Program-made: the position numbers and the translations under genes
Assembly: GCA_019090405.1 (NCBI GenBank)
Contig: JAHRVZ010000206.1
Span: 1 to 7,213, forward strand
Direction of reading: 5' to 3'
DNA length: 7,213 nucleotides
Source of the DNA: Paracoccaceae bacterium
Lineage (GTDB): Bacteria > Pseudomonadota > Alphaproteobacteria > Rhodobacterales > Rhodobacteraceae
In this document: piece by piece, positions 6,336 through 7,213 of the stretch
How the letters are laid out: each line of letters starts with the position of its first letter
Numbering within the stretch: the first letter of the stretch is position 1
Notes under the pieces: model-generated
The model's database searches: none
What the model was told of the DNA's origin: nothing
The model's input: only the letters and a program-made list of their open reading frames with translations

Positions 6336-6884
6336 CTATTTCTGTGGCAATGGGCCGATCAACATGATCATCTGACGACCTTCCATCTTGGGCATGTTTT
6401 CGATTTTGCCCGCGTCTTTGGTGTCTTCTGCCACCCGTTCCAGCAGCTCACGGCCCAGATTAAGGTGCGCCATTTCACGGCCACGGAACCGCAAAGTCAC
6501 TTTGACCTTGTCGCCGTTTTCCAAAAACTTGAACACATTGCGCATCTTAACTTCGTAATCATGGGTGTCAGTGTTGGGTCGAAATTTGACCTCTTTCACC
6601 TCGATGATTTTCTGCTTTTTGCGCGCTTCGCTTTCGCGTTTCTGCTGCTCGTATTTGAACTTGCCAAAATCCATGATTTTGCACACGGGCGGATTGGCGT
6701 TGGGCGAGATTTCAACAAGGTCAAGCCCTGCGTCATCTGCCATTTGCATGGCTCGGATTGGCGTGACAACGCCAACATTTTCACCTTCAGCGCCAATCAG
6801 GCGAATTTCATTTGAGCGAATTTTGTCGTTTACGCGGGGGCCGGTGTCGCGTTGCGGCGGCGCGTTATGAGGTCTGCGAGCTAT
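6336..6884 (-). CDS. infC: Translation initiation factor IF-3, AUA start codon
   Basis: IF3 binds the 30S subunit, prevents subunit joining and checks the start codon-initiator tRNA pairing. The product is 182 residues, the usual length. The N-terminal domain runs from about 16 to 83 (PRVNDKIRSNEIRLIG, then VEISPNANPPVCKIMDFGKF). A basic helical linker (QQKRESEARKKQK) follows. The C-terminal domain starts near residue 93 (IIEVKEVKFRPNTDTHDYEVK) and includes LRFRGREMAH (131-140). The first ATG in frame is Met46, which would delete most of the N-terminal domain. Upstream of it there is no ATG, GTG or TTG before an in-frame TAA (6897-6899). The only sensible start is ATA at 6884, with AAAGGA 8 bases upstream, giving MARRPHNAPPQRD. 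Rare AUN starts on infC are the known basis of IF3 autoregulation (AUU in E. coli). It ends TAG before a strong terminator. Confidence 0.93.
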   Translation of the reverse strand: MARRPHNAPPQRDTGPRVNDKIRSNEIRLIGAEGENVGVVTPIRAMQMADDAGLDLVEISPNANPPVCKIMDFGKFKYEQQKRESEARKKQKIIEVKEVKFRPNTDTHDYEVKMRNVFKFLENGDKVKVTLRFRGREMAHLNLGRELLERVAEDTKDAGKIENMPKMEGRQMIMLIGPLPQK

Positions 6885-6975
6885 GGAATCGTTCCTTTAA
6901 TCGTTCTGTTCGTGGAGCGCGAACGGTAACTTTCCTATCGTTCTCTTACAAGACGTATTCGAGCCGCTTTGGCGG
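6885..6975 (-). promoter_or_regulatory. Probable infC leader with repeated heptamer and alternative hairpins
   Basis: GAACGAT (minus strand) occurs three times, at 6888-6894, 6900-6906 and 6937-6943. The shared segment at 6920-6925 can pair upstream with 6939-6943 (GAACG/CGTTC, 13-base loop) or downstream with 6908-6912 (GTTCG/CGAAC, 7-base loop), so two mutually exclusive stems are possible just before the ribosome-binding site. A third stem, CCGC-CAAA-GCGG, lies at 6964-6975. No clear promoter hexamers were found. All stems are short. Confidence 0.3.
6893..6898 (-). promoter_or_regulatory. Ribosome-binding site deciding the infC AUA start
   Basis: AAAGGA on the minus strand is 8 bases before ATA 6884. 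The out-of-frame ATT at 6889 reads ATT-CCA-TAG and stops at once, so it is not the start. The strong site at this spacing supports ATA as the initiation codon. Confidence 0.75.
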
Positions 6976-7022
6976 AAATTCGCATAAAACTTCCCCTTGC
7001 TTAACAAATCTGGAGTCTCAAT

Positions 7023-7064
7023 ATGAAAAGTGGCAAGACTATATCATTCACATTGCCATTTTGA
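7023..7064 (+). CDS. Possible 13-residue leader peptide
   Basis: ATG to TGA encodes MKSGKTISFTLPF. It has GGAG (7012-7015) 7 bases upstream and ends 16 bases before the ATG of the downstream membrane-protein gene, whose own ribosome-binding site begins 2 bases after the TGA. This spacing fits a translated leader or a translational-coupling device. An alternative reading is that the downstream promoter (TTGCTT near 6997-7002) starts transcripts inside it, in which case it is not translated. Confidence 0.25.
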   Translation: MKSGKTISFTLPF

Positions 7065-7080
7065 ATAGGGAACCCAGAAT

Positions 7081-7213
7081 ATGAGAGCTATTTCTATATT
7101 GATAATAATAGGTGTCGTTATCCTTGGTGGATATTACTGGATGAATTCAGACTCGATGGATGCGGGCAGTAGCACAACCTCTGAGGCTGCGGAGGACGCA
7201 ACAGCAAACACAA
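7081..7213 (+). CDS. Membrane-anchored protein of unknown function, 5' part only
   Basis: The first 44 codons are present, then the window ends. The product starts MRAISILIIIGVVILGGYYWM, a single hydrophobic N-terminal segment (about residues 3-21) that could be an uncleaved membrane anchor. It then continues as a Ser/Thr/Ala-rich acidic stretch (SDSMDAGSSTTSEAAEDAT) typical of a disordered linker outside the membrane. AGGGAA (7067-7072) lies 8 bases before the ATG. The gene is divergent from infC. AT-rich codons are frequent at the start (ATA is used four times in the first ten). The family cannot be identified from this fragment. Confidence 0.7.
   Translation, partial: MRAISILIIIGVVILGGYYWMNSDSMDAGSSTTSEAAEDATANT

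Noticed and set aside
6327..6815. 162-residue plus-strand open frame rich in Phe and His
   Set aside because: It is antisense to infC; its composition is the mirror of Lys/Glu-rich IF3 codons.
6969..7007. Possible promoter hexamers between infC and the membrane-protein gene
   Set aside because: The best pairs on both strands have poor -10 matches or wrong spacing (for example TTGTTA and TATGCG with 15 bases), so no promoter is called.

Overview
The window looks like a chromosomal segment from an alphaproteobacterium, most likely of the Rhodobacterales (Roseobacter group). The basis is protein character by eye: IF3, class II dihydroorotase and orotate phosphoribosyltransferase of alphaproteobacterial type, a paired GT2-type glycosyltransferase and pseudo-hydrolase-like protein that I recall from roseobacters, and moderately GC-rich codon use. 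No database was searched.

Layout. Bases 1-1692 (minus strand) hold the pyrimidine pair pyrC then pyrE; pyrE runs off the left edge without its C-terminus. Bases 1749-3884 (minus) hold a family 2 glycosyltransferase followed by a protein often labelled 'phosphoadenosine phosphosulfate reductase', which looks instead like an alpha/beta-hydrolase fold without its catalytic residues. Bases 4036-6286 form a divergent unit. To the left is a small exported histidine-rich protein of unknown function. To the right are a short Crp/Fnr-type regulator and an XdhC/CoxI-family molybdenum-enzyme maturation protein. The 57-72 bp between the divergent genes contains a perfect FNR-like palindrome, spaced from a good -10 element as in a class II activated promoter. 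Bases 6336-6884 (minus) encode translation initiation factor IF3 (infC), apparently starting at an AUA codon, with a strong intrinsic terminator between it and xdhC. At the right edge a small membrane-anchored protein begins on the plus strand, preceded by a possible 13-residue leader ORF.

How the genes work together. pyrC and pyrE catalyse the third and fifth steps of de novo UMP synthesis. The glycosyltransferase and its partner probably act together on a glycan or surface conjugate, but nothing in the sequence names the substrate. The regulator, XdhC-family protein and exported protein share a control region that suggests oxygen- or redox-linked (FNR-family) regulation. infC is set up for IF3 autoregulation through a non-canonical start codon.

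I see no CRISPR array, transposase, tRNA, rRNA or integration site. There is no clear new defence or mobile system. The most promising little-described element is the FNR-boxed divergent unit with the exported histidine-rich protein.
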